Assembly (NCBI RefSeq): GCF_018130825.1
Contig: NZ_JAFCJS010000001.1
Span: 806,001-870,000 of the forward strand
From: Bradyrhizobium liaoningense
GTDB taxonomy: Bacteria; Pseudomonadota; Alphaproteobacteria; Rhizobiales; Xanthobacteraceae
Direction of reading: 5' to 3'
Length of the DNA: 64,000 bases
Shown: in pieces, positions 35,346 to 44,817 of the stretch
Numbering within the stretch: the stretch's first letter is position 1
Layout of the letters: each line of letters opens with the position of its first letter
Translations under genes and position numbers: made by a program
The notes under the pieces: model-generated
What the model was told of the DNA's origin: nothing
Seen by the model: only the letters and a program-made list of their open reading frames with translations
Databases searched by the model: none

Positions 35346-36026
35346 CTACTCGCTCTTCCGCCGCGCCTTCGGCGCGTTCGCCACCACCTGCAGCAGATCC
35401 TTGCGCACGGCCTCGATGTGCCGCTCTAGGAACCGGCAGGCGTCCTCCACCTTCTGCGCGCGGCAGAGCGCGATCAGCTGGGCGTGCTCCTTCTCGGCAG
35501 TGCCCATCGCCTTGGTGTTGGAGAGCTGCAGGCGGGTGTAGCGATCGCTGGTCTGCAGCAGCGACAGCACGATCGCTCGCGTGCGCGGCTGCGGCGCGTG
35601 CACGTACAGCGCCATGTGGAAGTCGGCGTTGAGCTGCCCCCATTCGCTGACGTTCCTCGCCTTGATCGCCTTCTCGAAACTCTTGTGGATGTCGTCGAGC
35701 CCCTCGAAATCGTCGGCAGTGAAACGCGGGGCCGACTGCGCCAGCAATCGTGGCTCCAGGATGCGCCGCAGGTCGAACACGTCGTTGATCTCGTCCAGTG
35801 ACAGCTCGGAGACGATGGCGCCCTTCTGCGGCACGATCCGCACCAGCCCTTCGGCCTCGAGCTGGAACAACGCCTCGCGCACCGGGATGCGGCTGACGCC
35901 ATAGGCATCCCCAAGCGCATCCTGACGCAGCTGCGATCCGGCGGGATAGGTGCCGTCGAGGATCGCCTGGCGGAGCTGATCGACGATCGCAGCCGACAGG
36001 GTGCGATGCTTCAGAGGCTGTTTCAT
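35346..36026 (-). CDS. GntR family regulator, FCD subfamily
   Basis: 226 residues: winged helix-turn-helix at about 8-75 (TYPAGSQLRQDALGDAYGVSRIPVREAL) and FCD ligand-binding domain at about 85-210. Three His candidates for the metal site lie in ADFHMALYVHAP and ERHIEA. FCD regulators sense small organic acids and are often local repressors. It is divergent from TRAP system 2, with an operator-like palindrome in between. ATG 36026 has GGAAGG close upstream; about 30 in-frame residues before it look non-coding. Confidence 0.9.
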   Translation of the reverse strand: MKQPLKHRTLSAAIVDQLRQAILDGTYPAGSQLRQDALGDAYGVSRIPVREALFQLEAEGLVRIVPQKGAIVSELSLDEINDVFDLRRILEPRLLAQSAPRFTADDFEGLDDIHKSFEKAIKARNVSEWGQLNADFHMALYVHAPQPRTRAIVLSLLQTSDRYTRLQLSNTKAMGTAEKEHAQLIALCRAQKVEDACRFLERHIEAVRKDLLQVVANAPKARRKSE

Positions 36027-36170
36027 CTGACCTTCCGTCCTGCTTGCCGACTCGTCGGAGCGAGGCGGTCCCTCTCTTGCATGTTGAGACGCCCGGCAAA
36101 AGCCGTGACTCCGCAAAAGCCGGTGCCCAGCAAAAGCGCGCCCTGCCGCCGAATTGACCGCAATCTCCGT

Positions 36171-36201
36171 TTGACTCCCAAAATGTATAAATTATACATT
36201 T
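36171..36201 (+). promoter_or_regulatory. TRAP-2 promoter overlapped by a 21-bp palindromic operator
   Basis: TTGACT (36171-36176) can serve as -35, and TATACA (36193-36198, 16-base spacer) as -10. The -10 lies inside a perfect 21-bp palindrome at 36181-36201: AAATGTATAA, one central base, and its exact inverse. It is by far the most AT-rich spot nearby and has the shape of a GntR/FCD site. Binding by the divergent FCD regulator is inference. Confidence 0.6.
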
Positions 36202-36241
36202 GGCAATCGCACGACAAATTTTCGGGGGTTGGGGCCTCTTC

Positions 36242-36865
36242 ATGATCGAGCAGACCATGCCGGCCATTCGCGCGCTCAGCCTCCGACGTACGGTCGTGCG
36301 GATGTCGAGCGCCCTGCTCGCCTTCGAGCGTCTGGCGCTGATGGGCCTGATGTACCTGCTCACCGGCCTGATCCTGGTGAACGTCGTCACCCGCTACGCG
36401 CGTTTCCCGATCTACTGGATCGATGAATCCGCAGTCTATTGCGTGGTCTGCCTGACCTTCATCGGCGCGTCCGCGATGACCCGGCTGCGGCTTGACTTCG
36501 CGGTCACCATGCTGACGGAGCGGCTTTCGCCACAGTGCCAGAAGATCGCAAAAGTGATCTCGACCGGCATGGTCGTCGTGTTCGGCGTTGCCCTGACCGT
36601 CACCTGCGTGCTCTGGATGGACCCGATCGGATTGGCGCTCGCCGGCTTCGACGGGCGCAAGCTCGCGGCCGAAACCTTCAACTTCCTCTACACAGAACAC
36701 ACCCAGACCCTGAACTGGCCGACCTGGGTGCTCTATCTGACGCTGCCGATCTTCGCGGTGTCGATGACCGTGCACGGCCTCGCCAATCTGCTGGAAGATC
36801 TCGAGCTGGTCCCGCGCACGCCGCCGAAGGGTTTTCAGCTCTCCGAGCTCGACGGGGTCAACTGA
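36242..36865 (+). CDS. dctQ: TRAP transporter small permease, system 2
   Basis: 207 residues with four helices; FPIYWIDESAVYCVV carries the conserved W-x-D/E motif of DctQ. First gene of the second TRAP operon (order Q-M-P), 41 bases after the palindrome. ATG 36242 is used, with a G-rich but imperfect ribosome site. Confidence 0.88.
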   Translation: MIEQTMPAIRALSLRRTVVRMSSALLAFERLALMGLMYLLTGLILVNVVTRYARFPIYWIDESAVYCVVCLTFIGASAMTRLRLDFAVTMLTERLSPQCQKIAKVISTGMVVVFGVALTVTCVLWMDPIGLALAGFDGRKLAAETFNFLYTEHTQTLNWPTWVLYLTLPIFAVSMTVHGLANLLEDLELVPRTPPKGFQLSELDGVN

Positions 36866-38130
36866 TGGTCACGTCCGCCGCCTTCGTCGCGTTCATGCTG
36901 GTCGGCGTGCCGATCGGGCTCTGCCTGTGCCTTGCCGGCCTCGTCTACATCGCCGCCTCAGGCAATCCCGTGCTGTTCCAGTCCTATCCGCTGCAGCTGT
37001 TCGGCGGCGTCGACAGCTACGGCCTGATCGCGATTCCGCTGTTCATCCTGATCGGCGAGATCATGAACGGCGGCGGCATCACGCGGCGCATCGTCGACAT
37101 GGCGATGGCGTTCGTCGGCTCGCTCAAGGGCGGGCTCGCCTACGTCAACATCCTCGCCAACATGTTCATCTCATCCATCCTGGGATCGGCGACCGCGCAG
37201 GTCGCGATCATGGCCCAGATCATGGTGCCGGAGATGGAGAAGAAGGGTTACGACAAGACCTTTGCGGCGGGCCTCACCGCCTATGGCGGCATGCTCGGCC
37301 CGATCATTCCGCCCTCGGTGATGTTCGTGGTCTACAGCGTGCTGGCGCAGGTCTCGGTCAGCGACATGCTGATCGCCGGCATCGTGCCGGGCGTCATCCT
37401 CACCGTGATGTTCTGCCTCGTCATCGCGCTGATGGGATACATGTACAACTATCCGCGCGCCGACTATCAGACGCCGCGCCAGCGTCTGATGACGATCCTG
37501 CGGACCTCGCCGACGCTGCTGATCCCGATCGTCATCGTCGGCACGATTCTGAGCGGTCTCGCCAACGCCACGGAATCCGCCGCCGTCGGCGCCGTCGCCG
37601 CCGCCCTCGTCGGCAAATACTGGACCAAGGAATTCGAGTTCTCGCAGCTACCGCAGATGATGCTGCGCAGCGGCATCTATTCGGCGATCGTGCTGTTCCT
37701 CGTCGCGGCCGCTGCCGTGTTCTCCTGGGTGCTGATCTTCGGCAAGGTGCCGCAGGAAACCGCGGCCTGGATCCAGACCGCAGCAAAAGACCCGATCAGC
37801 TTCATGCTGATCTGCAACGTCATCCTGCTGATCATCGGCACTGTCATCGACGGCATTCCCGGCCTGATCATGACGGTGCCGATCCTGCTGCCGGTCGCGA
37901 CCGACATCTATCACATCGATCCCCGGCATTTCGGCGTCGTGGTGGTGATCAATCTCGTTCTCGGCCTTTTGTCGCCGCCGGTCGGCCTCTGCTTCTTCGT
38001 CGCGGCCGCCGTCACCGGCGCCAAGCCCGGCAAGATGTTCATGGTGACGCTGCCGTTCTTCGTCATCTCCTGCGTCCTGCTGGTGCTGCTCTCGCTCTAC
38101 CCCTCGCTCTCGCTGATCCTCGTCAAATAG
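36865..38130 (+). CDS. dctM: TRAP transporter large permease, system 2
   Basis: 421-residue DctM subunit with about 11 helices. Typical blocks are ISSILGSATAQVAIMAQIMVPEM and YGGMLGPIIPPSVMF. Its ATG shares a base with the stop of the small permease (TGATG). It is distinct from the system 1 subunit in sequence. Confidence 0.9.
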   Translation: MVTSAAFVAFMLVGVPIGLCLCLAGLVYIAASGNPVLFQSYPLQLFGGVDSYGLIAIPLFILIGEIMNGGGITRRIVDMAMAFVGSLKGGLAYVNILANMFISSILGSATAQVAIMAQIMVPEMEKKGYDKTFAAGLTAYGGMLGPIIPPSVMFVVYSVLAQVSVSDMLIAGIVPGVILTVMFCLVIALMGYMYNYPRADYQTPRQRLMTILRTSPTLLIPIVIVGTILSGLANATESAAVGAVAAALVGKYWTKEFEFSQLPQMMLRSGIYSAIVLFLVAAAAVFSWVLIFGKVPQETAAWIQTAAKDPISFMLICNVILLIIGTVIDGIPGLIMTVPILLPVATDIYHIDPRHFGVVVVINLVLGLLSPPVGLCFFVAAAVTGAKPGKMFMVTLPFFVISCVLLVLLSLYPSLSLILVK

Positions 38131-38154
38131 GCCCGTACAAAAGGAAGCCCGACC

Positions 38155-39138
38155 ATGCCGCTTTCACGCCGCCGCTTTCTCGCCGCCAGTGCCGCCGCTT
38201 CGGTGTTCGCGCCGTCGCTGGCGCTCGCCCAGGCCAAGGAATTCCGCCTCGGCCTGATCACGCCCAACGGCCATTCCTGGAACAAGGCCGCGCTCAAATT
38301 CGGCGACGAACTCAAGGCCGCCACCAACGGCCGCCTGACCCTGACCGTGTTCCACTCCGGCCAGCTCGGCAACGAGCCCGCGATGATGCAGCAATTGCAG
38401 TCCGGCGCACTCGACATGGGCTTCATCCAGGCCGCCGAGCTCGGCTCGCGCGTGCCGCATATCGCCGCGATCAACGCGCCCTACATCGTGCGCTCGACGC
38501 CGGCGGTGGCGAAATTCGTGCGGCATCCGGCGGCGGTGAAGCTGTTCGAGGTGCTGCCGCAGGAGACCGGCACCATCGGGCTCGGCTGGGGCATCACCGG
38601 CATGCGCGCGGTGTTCTCGTCCAAGGACCTGAATTCGCTCGCCGACATCAAGGGCATGAAGCTGCGCATCAACCCGACGCCGGTCTATCGCGACTTCTAT
38701 TCCTCGCTGGGCGCTGCGCCGACGCCGATCCCGACGCCGCAGGTGTTCGACGCCATGGCCAACGGCCAGGTCGACGGTCTCGAGGCCGATCTCGAGTTCT
38801 CCTGGAACCAGCGCTTCGACAAGGTCTCGAAGGTGATCCTGCAGATGAACGCCGTCTTCATGCCGATGGCGGCAGTCGTCTCCGGCCGGGTCTGGCAGTC
38901 GCTTTCGGCGGCCGACCGCGAGCTGATCACCAAGACGATCAAGACGACGCTGGACGCGCAGATCGACGAGCTCGCAGGCAACGAGCCGGCGCTGATCGAG
39001 AATTTCAAGAACGCGCCGATCCCGATCCGTCAGGTCCCGGCCGGCGACACCGAAGCCGTCATCGCCGAGTTCGACAAGATCTGGCTGCCGAAGGCACCCG
39101 TTCTCGCCGAGCTGCGCAAGGTCGGCGCGACGCTCTGA
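38155..39138 (+). CDS. dctP: TRAP transporter binding protein, system 2
   Basis: 327-residue DctP receptor with a clear Tat signal (SRRRFLAASAA, cleavage near ALA/Q). The ligand-binding Arg is expected in GMKLRINPTP. A substrate that is an amino- or oxo-acid would fit the downstream aldolase/lyase. Placed 24 bases after the large permease; third gene of the operon. Confidence 0.9.
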   Translation: MPLSRRRFLAASAAASVFAPSLALAQAKEFRLGLITPNGHSWNKAALKFGDELKAATNGRLTLTVFHSGQLGNEPAMMQQLQSGALDMGFIQAAELGSRVPHIAAINAPYIVRSTPAVAKFVRHPAAVKLFEVLPQETGTIGLGWGITGMRAVFSSKDLNSLADIKGMKLRINPTPVYRDFYSSLGAAPTPIPTPQVFDAMANGQVDGLEADLEFSWNQRFDKVSKVILQMNAVFMPMAAVVSGRVWQSLSAADRELITKTIKTTLDAQIDELAGNEPALIENFKNAPIPIRQVPAGDTEAVIAEFDKIWLPKAPVLAELRKVGATL

Positions 39139-39212
39139 TCCCGCCCGCCATCCCTTTCACAACTGCCGGCGGCCCCAGCCCCCCGCCGGCCTTTTTCATC
39201 TGGAGAAAAACC

Positions 39213-40139
39213 ATGCCCCGCCGCGTATCCTGGGAAGGCGTCTTCCCGGCCGTCACCACCCAATTCCACGACGATCTCTCGCTCGACATCGATGCGACCG
39301 CCAAGGTGATGGATGGATTGATCCGCGATGGCGTGTCCGGCCTGATCGTCTGCGGCTCGGTCGGCGAGAACACCTCGCTGGAGCGCAAGGAGAAGGTCGC
39401 GATCATGGAGACGGCGAAGTCGGTCGCGAAAGGCCGCGTGCCCGTGCTATGCGGCATCGCCGAATTCACGACGGCGTTTGCGGTCGAGACGGCGAAAGAA
39501 GCCGCGCGCGTCGGCATCGACGGCGTGATGGTGATGCCGGCGCTGGTGTATTCGTCCAAGCCGCACGAGACGGCTGCGCATTTCCGCGCCGTCGCCAGCG
39601 CGACGGACCTGCCGGTGATGCTCTACAACAACCCGCCGATCTACAAGAACGACGTCACCCCCGACATCCTGGCCTCGCTCGCCGATGTCGAGACCGTCGT
39701 CTGCTTCAAGGACTCCTCGGGTGACACGCGGCGTTTCATCGACACCAGGAACATGGTCGGCGACCGCTTCGTGCTATTCGCAGGTCTCGACGACGTCATC
39801 GTCGAGAGCGTCGCCATGGGCGCGGTGGGCTGGGTCTCGGGCATGTCGAACGCCTTCCCGCGCGAGGGCGAGACGCTGTTCCGCCTCGCCAGGGCCGGCC
39901 GCTTCGCCGAGGCGATGCCGCTCTACGAATGGTTTATGCCGCTCCTGCATCTCGATGCACGCCCGGACCTCGTCCAGTGCATCAAGCTGTGCGAGCACAT
40001 CATGGGCCGCGGCACCGCATTGACCCGCCCGCCGCGCCTTGCGCTGCTGCCGCAGGAGAAGGCCGAGGTCGAGGCCATGATGGCCAAGGCGCTGAAGAAC
40101 CGGCCGCAGCTTCCGGATGTCGGGCTGAAGGCGGCGTGA
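39213..40139 (+). CDS. DHDPS/NAL-family aldolase or deaminase
   Basis: 308-residue TIM-barrel class I lyase of the dihydrodipicolinate synthase family. The Schiff-base Lys is K166 in VVCFKDSSGD, the catalytic Tyr is Y138 in VMLYNNP, and the substrate loop is CGSVGENTSL (48-56), where DapA usually has GTTGE. Because it follows a TRAP transporter and FCD regulator, it is most likely catabolic (for example a 2-keto-acid aldolase or the pyrroline-hydroxycarboxylate deaminase of hydroxyproline breakdown) rather than a lysine enzyme. GGAG lies eight bases before ATG 39213. Fourth gene of the operon. Confidence 0.85.
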   Translation: MPRRVSWEGVFPAVTTQFHDDLSLDIDATAKVMDGLIRDGVSGLIVCGSVGENTSLERKEKVAIMETAKSVAKGRVPVLCGIAEFTTAFAVETAKEAARVGIDGVMVMPALVYSSKPHETAAHFRAVASATDLPVMLYNNPPIYKNDVTPDILASLADVETVVCFKDSSGDTRRFIDTRNMVGDRFVLFAGLDDVIVESVAMGAVGWVSGMSNAFPREGETLFRLARAGRFAEAMPLYEWFMPLLHLDARPDLVQCIKLCEHIMGRGTALTRPPRLALLPQEKAEVEAMMAKALKNRPQLPDVGLKAA

Positions 40140-40150
40140 CCGCTTAGGGC

Positions 40151-40262
40151 GTAGGGTGGGTTAGACCTGCGGCTGCGCAAAGCGCAGTCGCTGGGCGTAA
40201 CCCACCACTTTCGTCTCCGCGGACACCAAAGAGGTGGGTTACGCTTCGCTAACCCACCCTAC
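40151..40262. repeat. Terminal-inverted-repeat element, copy 2 (112 bp)
   Basis: The same 14-base ends as copy 1 (GTAGGGTGGGTTAG and its inverse), plus an internal inverted pair GCGTAACCCACC/GGTGGGTTACGC, so the whole element can fold into one long hairpin. It lies between two convergent genes. Confidence 0.75.
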
Positions 40263-40267
40263 GAAGC

Positions 40268-41179
40268 TTACGAGCTCACTCGCTTCTTCTTCGCGTTCAG
40301 CGCGGATGCAACACGGCTCACCGGCGGCTTGCCCAGCACGACGCTCATCGCGTTCGTCGCCGCCAGCAGCTTCTCCATGTCGACGGCCGTCCTGACGCCC
40401 ATGCCTTCGAGCATGTAGACGACATCCTCGGTCGCGACATTGCCGGTCGCGCCCGGCGCATAGGGACAGCCGCCGAGGCCGCCGGCGGCGGCGTCGATGA
40501 CACGGACGCCCTCCTCCAGGCCGGCATAGAGATTGGCGAGCGCCTGACCGTAGGTGTCGTGGAAATGCATCGCGAGTTTTGCAGGCGGGATGTTGGTGGC
40601 TACCGCCCGCAGCATCTCCTTCGCCTTATCAGGCGTGCCGACGCCGATGGTGTCGCCGAGCGAGATCTCGTAGCAGCCGAGATCCCACAGCGTGCTCGCG
40701 AGATCGGCGACGGCCTTCGGCTTGATCTCGCCGTCGAAGGGACAACCGAGCACGCAGGAGATATAGCCGCGCACCTTCACGCCATCGGCCTTGGCGCGGG
40801 CCAGCACCGGCTTGAACCGTTCGATGGATTCGGCGACCGTGCAGTTGATGTTGGCGCGCGAAAACCCTTCCGAGGCCGCCGCGAACACGGAGACCACCTT
40901 GGCGCCTGCGGCGCGCGCGGCGTCATAGCCCTTCTCGTTCGGCACCAGCACGTGGAATTCGGCGCCCTTGATGTGGTTCACGCCGCGCAGCACGGCATCC
41001 GAGCTCGCCATTTGCGGGATTGCCTTGGGCGAGACGAAGGCGCCGACCTCGACCGTATCAAGCCCTGCCCCGACCAGCGCCTCGATGAAGGCAATGCGGG
41101 CCTCGACGCTGACGGGCGTCTTCTCGTTCTGGAGGCCGTCGCGCGGCCCCATCTCGATGATGCGGACGGGATCGCTCAT
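40268..41179 (-). CDS. liuE: Hydroxymethylglutaryl-CoA lyase
   Basis: 303-residue TIM-barrel enzyme that splits HMG-CoA into acetoacetate and acetyl-CoA, the last step of leucine degradation. The catalytic start GPRDGLQNE (11-19), metal His pair HFHD (205-208) and catalytic Cys C238 in GGLGGCPYAPGATGN are all present. It follows the MCC alpha gene after one base, the last gene of the liu operon. Confidence 0.95.
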   Translation of the reverse strand: MSDPVRIIEMGPRDGLQNEKTPVSVEARIAFIEALVGAGLDTVEVGAFVSPKAIPQMASSDAVLRGVNHIKGAEFHVLVPNEKGYDAARAAGAKVVSVFAAASEGFSRANINCTVAESIERFKPVLARAKADGVKVRGYISCVLGCPFDGEIKPKAVADLASTLWDLGCYEISLGDTIGVGTPDKAKEMLRAVATNIPPAKLAMHFHDTYGQALANLYAGLEEGVRVIDAAAGGLGGCPYAPGATGNVATEDVVYMLEGMGVRTAVDMEKLLAATNAMSVVLGKPPVSRVASALNAKKKRVSS

Positions 41180-41180
41180 C

Positions 41181-43184
41181 TCATTCCCCCGTAGGTTCGA
41201 CCACGGCGAGCTCGACGCCCTCCTGCACGATGTCGCCGACCTTGCACCTGATCGACTTCAGCACGCCGGCATAGGGTGCGCGCAGCGTCTGCTCCATCTT
41301 CATCACTTCAAGCGTGAGGATCGGCGCGCCCTTCTCCAGCTTGGCGCCCTCCTCGGCCAGCACGGCGACGACGGTTCCCGGCAGGGGCGCGGCGATCTTG
41401 TCTTCGCCGACATGCTCCTCGGTCTCGCCGCCGAACTGATCGACCCAGTGCAGGTCAAAGCGGCCGTTGCGCGTGCGCAAATACAGCTCATGGCCATCGA
41501 TCACGGCTGCAACTGACGATTTGACGCCGTCGAGCGTAAGATCGAAGCCCCCGTCCTTCGCCGCGATCGTGAACGCCAGCTCGCGCTCACCGATCACCAG
41601 CGTGGACAGCCCGCCGCCGTAGTTCAGAACAATCTTCTGCTCCGTTCCATGCCCGACGCGGAAGGCAAAGCTGCGCTGGCGGCGGCCGACCGGCTGCCAG
41701 CCAAAGGTCTGCCACGGAGAGCTCGCCTCGACCTGCGCGGCCTGCCGTTCCTCGTTGACGATCGCAGCGACCGCAGCGCACAGCTCAAGCTCGCCCGGCG
41801 CCGGCGCCGCGGACGTCAGCACCGCCAGCTCGCGCTCGATGAACCCGGTGTCGATCGCATTCGCGCGCACCTTCGGGTGTGTGATCAGCGCCGACAGGAA
41901 CGGAATATTGGTGACGATGCCGCGGACATCGGACTCTTCCAGGCCGCGGTTGAGGCGGTCGATCGCAACGTCCCGCGTCGGCGCCCACGCAATCGTCTTT
42001 GCCAGCATCGCATCGTAGTAAGGCGAGACTAGATCGCCCTCGCGATAGCCGGCATCGATGCGCAAGCCCCCGGTCTCCGCGGGCAGACGCCAGGTCGAGA
42101 TCTTTCCGACCGACGGCATGAAGTTCTTGGTCGGGTTCTCCGCGTACACGCGCGCCTCGATCGCATGGCCGTTGAGCTTGATCTCCTCCTGCTTCAAGGG
42201 CAGTGCCTCGCCGAAGGCGACGCGCAGCTGCCATTCGACGAGGTCGATCCCGGTGATTAGCTCGGTCACGGGATGCTCGACCTGCAGGCGCGTGTTCATC
42301 TCGATGAAGAACACGTCCTTGCCGTCGGAGACGAACTCGATGGTGCCGGCGCCGACATAGTCCACCGCTCCGGCGGCCTTGCGCGCAGCGGCGCAGACCG
42401 TCTCGCGCTGGGCGGCGTTGAGCGTCGGCGACGGTGCTTCCTCGATCACCTTCTGGTGGCGGCGCTGCAGCGTGCATTCGCGCTCGAACAGCGAGAGCAG
42501 ATTGCCGTGGCTGTCGCCGATGATCTGCACCTCGATATGCCTGGGATTGTCGACATATTTTTCGATCAGCATGCGGTCGTCACCGAACGCTGCCAGGGCT
42601 TCGCGCTTGGCGCTGACGATCGCAGGCCCGAGCTCGGCGGCCGAGCGAACGATGCGCATGCCGCGGCCGCCGCCGCCGGCGGAGGCCTTCACCAGAACGG
42701 GGAAACCGATCTTGTCGGCGGCTTTCGAAAGCGTCGCCTCGTCCTGGGCCTCGCCGTGATAGCCGGGCACCAGCGGCACGCCGGCTTTCTCCATCAGCTC
42801 CTTGGAGCCGGACTTCGAGCCCATGGCCGTCATCATCCCGGCGGTCGGGCCGACGAACACCAACCCGGCGTCCAGGCAGGCCCGCGCGAACTCGGCATTC
42901 TCCGACAGGAAGCCGTAGCCGGGATGCACGGCCTCGGCGCCGGTTTTTTTCGCGGCCTCGATCAACCGCTCGACATTGAGATAGCTGTCGCGGGCGCGTG
43001 CGGGCCCGAGCAGCACGGCCTCATCGGCGAGCGCGACATGCATCGCATCGCGATCAGCCTCGGAATAGACCGCGACCGTGCGCAGGCCCATGGCGCGGGC
43101 GGTTCGGATGACGCGGCAGGCGATCTCGCCGCGGTTGGCGATCAGGAGGGTGCGAAAACGGCGGTAGAGCTTTGAGCGGTCCAT
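41181..43184 (-). CDS. liuD: Methylcrotonyl-CoA carboxylase, biotin-carrying alpha subunit
   Basis: 667 residues: a biotin carboxylase domain (1-450; ATP-grasp GGGGRGMR, FIEMNTRLQVEH), a linker/BT region, and a C-terminal biotinyl domain with K629 in EVMKMEQ. In other acyl-CoA carboxylases of this type it fixes CO2 on biotin for the beta subunit. The neighbours ivd and HMG-CoA lyase identify the substrate as 3-methylcrotonyl-CoA rather than propionyl- or geranyl-CoA. ATG 43184 is chosen; about 23 in-frame residues before it belong to the overlap with the previous gene end. Confidence 0.93.
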   Translation of the reverse strand: MDRSKLYRRFRTLLIANRGEIACRVIRTARAMGLRTVAVYSEADRDAMHVALADEAVLLGPARARDSYLNVERLIEAAKKTGAEAVHPGYGFLSENAEFARACLDAGLVFVGPTAGMMTAMGSKSGSKELMEKAGVPLVPGYHGEAQDEATLSKAADKIGFPVLVKASAGGGGRGMRIVRSAAELGPAIVSAKREALAAFGDDRMLIEKYVDNPRHIEVQIIGDSHGNLLSLFERECTLQRRHQKVIEEAPSPTLNAAQRETVCAAARKAAGAVDYVGAGTIEFVSDGKDVFFIEMNTRLQVEHPVTELITGIDLVEWQLRVAFGEALPLKQEEIKLNGHAIEARVYAENPTKNFMPSVGKISTWRLPAETGGLRIDAGYREGDLVSPYYDAMLAKTIAWAPTRDVAIDRLNRGLEESDVRGIVTNIPFLSALITHPKVRANAIDTGFIERELAVLTSAAPAPGELELCAAVAAIVNEERQAAQVEASSPWQTFGWQPVGRRQRSFAFRVGHGTEQKIVLNYGGGLSTLVIGERELAFTIAAKDGGFDLTLDGVKSSVAAVIDGHELYLRTRNGRFDLHWVDQFGGETEEHVGEDKIAAPLPGTVVAVLAEEGAKLEKGAPILTLEVMKMEQTLRAPYAGVLKSIRCKVGDIVQEGVELAVVEPTGE

Positions 43185-43188
43185 CGCA

Positions 43189-44793
43189 TCACATCCTGAA
43201 CAGGCCGAATTTCGTCGGTTCAATCGGCGCATTCGACGCCGCCGAGAGGCCAAGGCCGAGCACGAGGCGCGTGTCGGCCGGATCGATCACGCCGTCGTCC
43301 CACAGGCGCGCGGTCGCGTAATAGGGATGCCCCTGACTCTCATATTGCGCGCGGATGGGTTCCCGGAATTTATCTTCCTCTTCCTTCGACCAGCTATCGC
43401 CCTTGGCCTCGATATTGTCGCGGCGGACCTGGCTCAGCACCATCGAAGCCTGCTCGCCGCCCATCACCGAGATGCGCGCGTTCGGCCACATCCAGAGGAA
43501 GCGCGGTGAGTAGGCGCGGCCGCACATGCCGTAATTGCCGGCGCCGTAGGAGCCACCGATCACCACGGTGAATTTCGGCACCGAGGCGGTCGCAACCGCC
43601 GTCACCAGCTTGGCGCCGTCGCGCGCGATGCCGCCGGCCTCGTACTTCTTGCCGACCATGAAGCCCGTGATGTTCTGCAGGAACACCAGGGGAATGCCGC
43701 GCTGGCAGCACAGCTCGATGAAATGCGCGCCCTTCAGCGAGCTCTCGCTGAACAAAATGCCGTTGTTGGCGATGATGCCGACCGGATAGCCCCAGATATG
43801 GGCGAAGCCGCAGACCAGCGTCGTCCCGTAGAGCTTCTTGAACTCGTCGAATTCGGAGCCGTCGACGACGCGGGCGATGATGTCGCGCACATCGAACGGC
43901 TTTCTGCCATCGACCGGCACCACGCCGTAGATTTCCTCTGCCGCAAACAGCGGATCGCGCGGCGGATGCATATTGAGGTTCGGCCGCGTGGACGGCTTCA
44001 GCGTGCCCACGATGCGCCGGGCGATCCCGATCGCATGGGCATCGTTCTGGGCGTAATGATCGGTCACGCCCGACTGCCGCGAATGCACGTCGGCGCCGCC
44101 GAGCTCCTCCGCGCTTACGACCTCGCCGGTCGCAGCCTTCACCAGCGGCGGGCCGCCGAGGAAGATGGTGCCTTGATTTCGCACGATGATGCTCTCGTCC
44201 GACATCGCCGGCACATAGGCGCCGCCGGCAGTGCAGGAGCCCATCACGATCGCGATCTGCGGAATGCCCTGTGAGGACATCTGCGCCTGGTTGTAGAAGA
44301 TCCGGCCGAAGTGCCGCTCGTCCGGGAAGATCTCGTCCTGCAGCGGCAGGAAGGCGCCGCCGGAATCGACCATGTAGACGCAAGGCAGATTGTTCTGCCG
44401 CGCGATGTCCTGCGCGCGCAGATGCTTCTTCACGGTCATCGGGTAATAGGTGCCGCCCTTGATGGTGGCGTCATTGGCGACGATCACGCATTCGCGGCCC
44501 GAGATGCGCCCGACGCCGGTGACGACGCTCGCCGAATGCACGTCGCCGCCATAGAGGCCGTAGGCCGCGAGCGGCGACAGCTCCAGGAACGAGGTGCCGG
44601 GATCTACCAGGAGGTCGACGCGCTCGCGCGCCAGCATCTTGCCGCGCGACGTATGGCGGTTGCGCGAGGCCTCGCCGCCGCCGCCGGCGACCTGGCTGAG
44701 TTTTTCGCGCAAGTCCGCGACGAGGATGCGCATGGCCTCGGAATTGCGCGCAAAGTCCGACGAAGAAGGATCGATGCTGGAATGGAGCGGCAT
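43189..44793 (-). CDS. liuB: Methylcrotonyl-CoA carboxylase, carboxyltransferase beta subunit
   Basis: 534-residue crotonase-fold carboxyltransferase with two halves. The oxyanion-hole Gly-rich segments are visible as [14 protein letters not shown] and [18 protein letters not shown]. It transfers the carboxyl from biotin to 3-methylcrotonyl-CoA. Spacing is four bases to the alpha subunit and 24 bases from ivd. Confidence 0.94.
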   Translation of the reverse strand: MPLHSSIDPSSSDFARNSEAMRILVADLREKLSQVAGGGGEASRNRHTSRGKMLARERVDLLVDPGTSFLELSPLAAYGLYGGDVHSASVVTGVGRISGRECVIVANDATIKGGTYYPMTVKKHLRAQDIARQNNLPCVYMVDSGGAFLPLQDEIFPDERHFGRIFYNQAQMSSQGIPQIAIVMGSCTAGGAYVPAMSDESIIVRNQGTIFLGGPPLVKAATGEVVSAEELGGADVHSRQSGVTDHYAQNDAHAIGIARRIVGTLKPSTRPNLNMHPPRDPLFAAEEIYGVVPVDGRKPFDVRDIIARVVDGSEFDEFKKLYGTTLVCGFAHIWGYPVGIIANNGILFSESSLKGAHFIELCCQRGIPLVFLQNITGFMVGKKYEAGGIARDGAKLVTAVATASVPKFTVVIGGSYGAGNYGMCGRAYSPRFLWMWPNARISVMGGEQASMVLSQVRRDNIEAKGDSWSKEEEDKFREPIRAQYESQGHPYYATARLWDDGVIDPADTRLVLGLGLSAASNAPIEPTKFGLFRM

Positions 44794-44817
44794 GTTGATT
44801 CCAATGAGGTGAAAGAT

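Noticed and set aside
36927..39212. Apparent fusion of a 760-codon frame to the DHDPS-family gene
   Set aside because: The upstream part is an off-frame reading of the TRAP permease and binding-protein genes; the real start is ATG 39213 with its own ribosome site.
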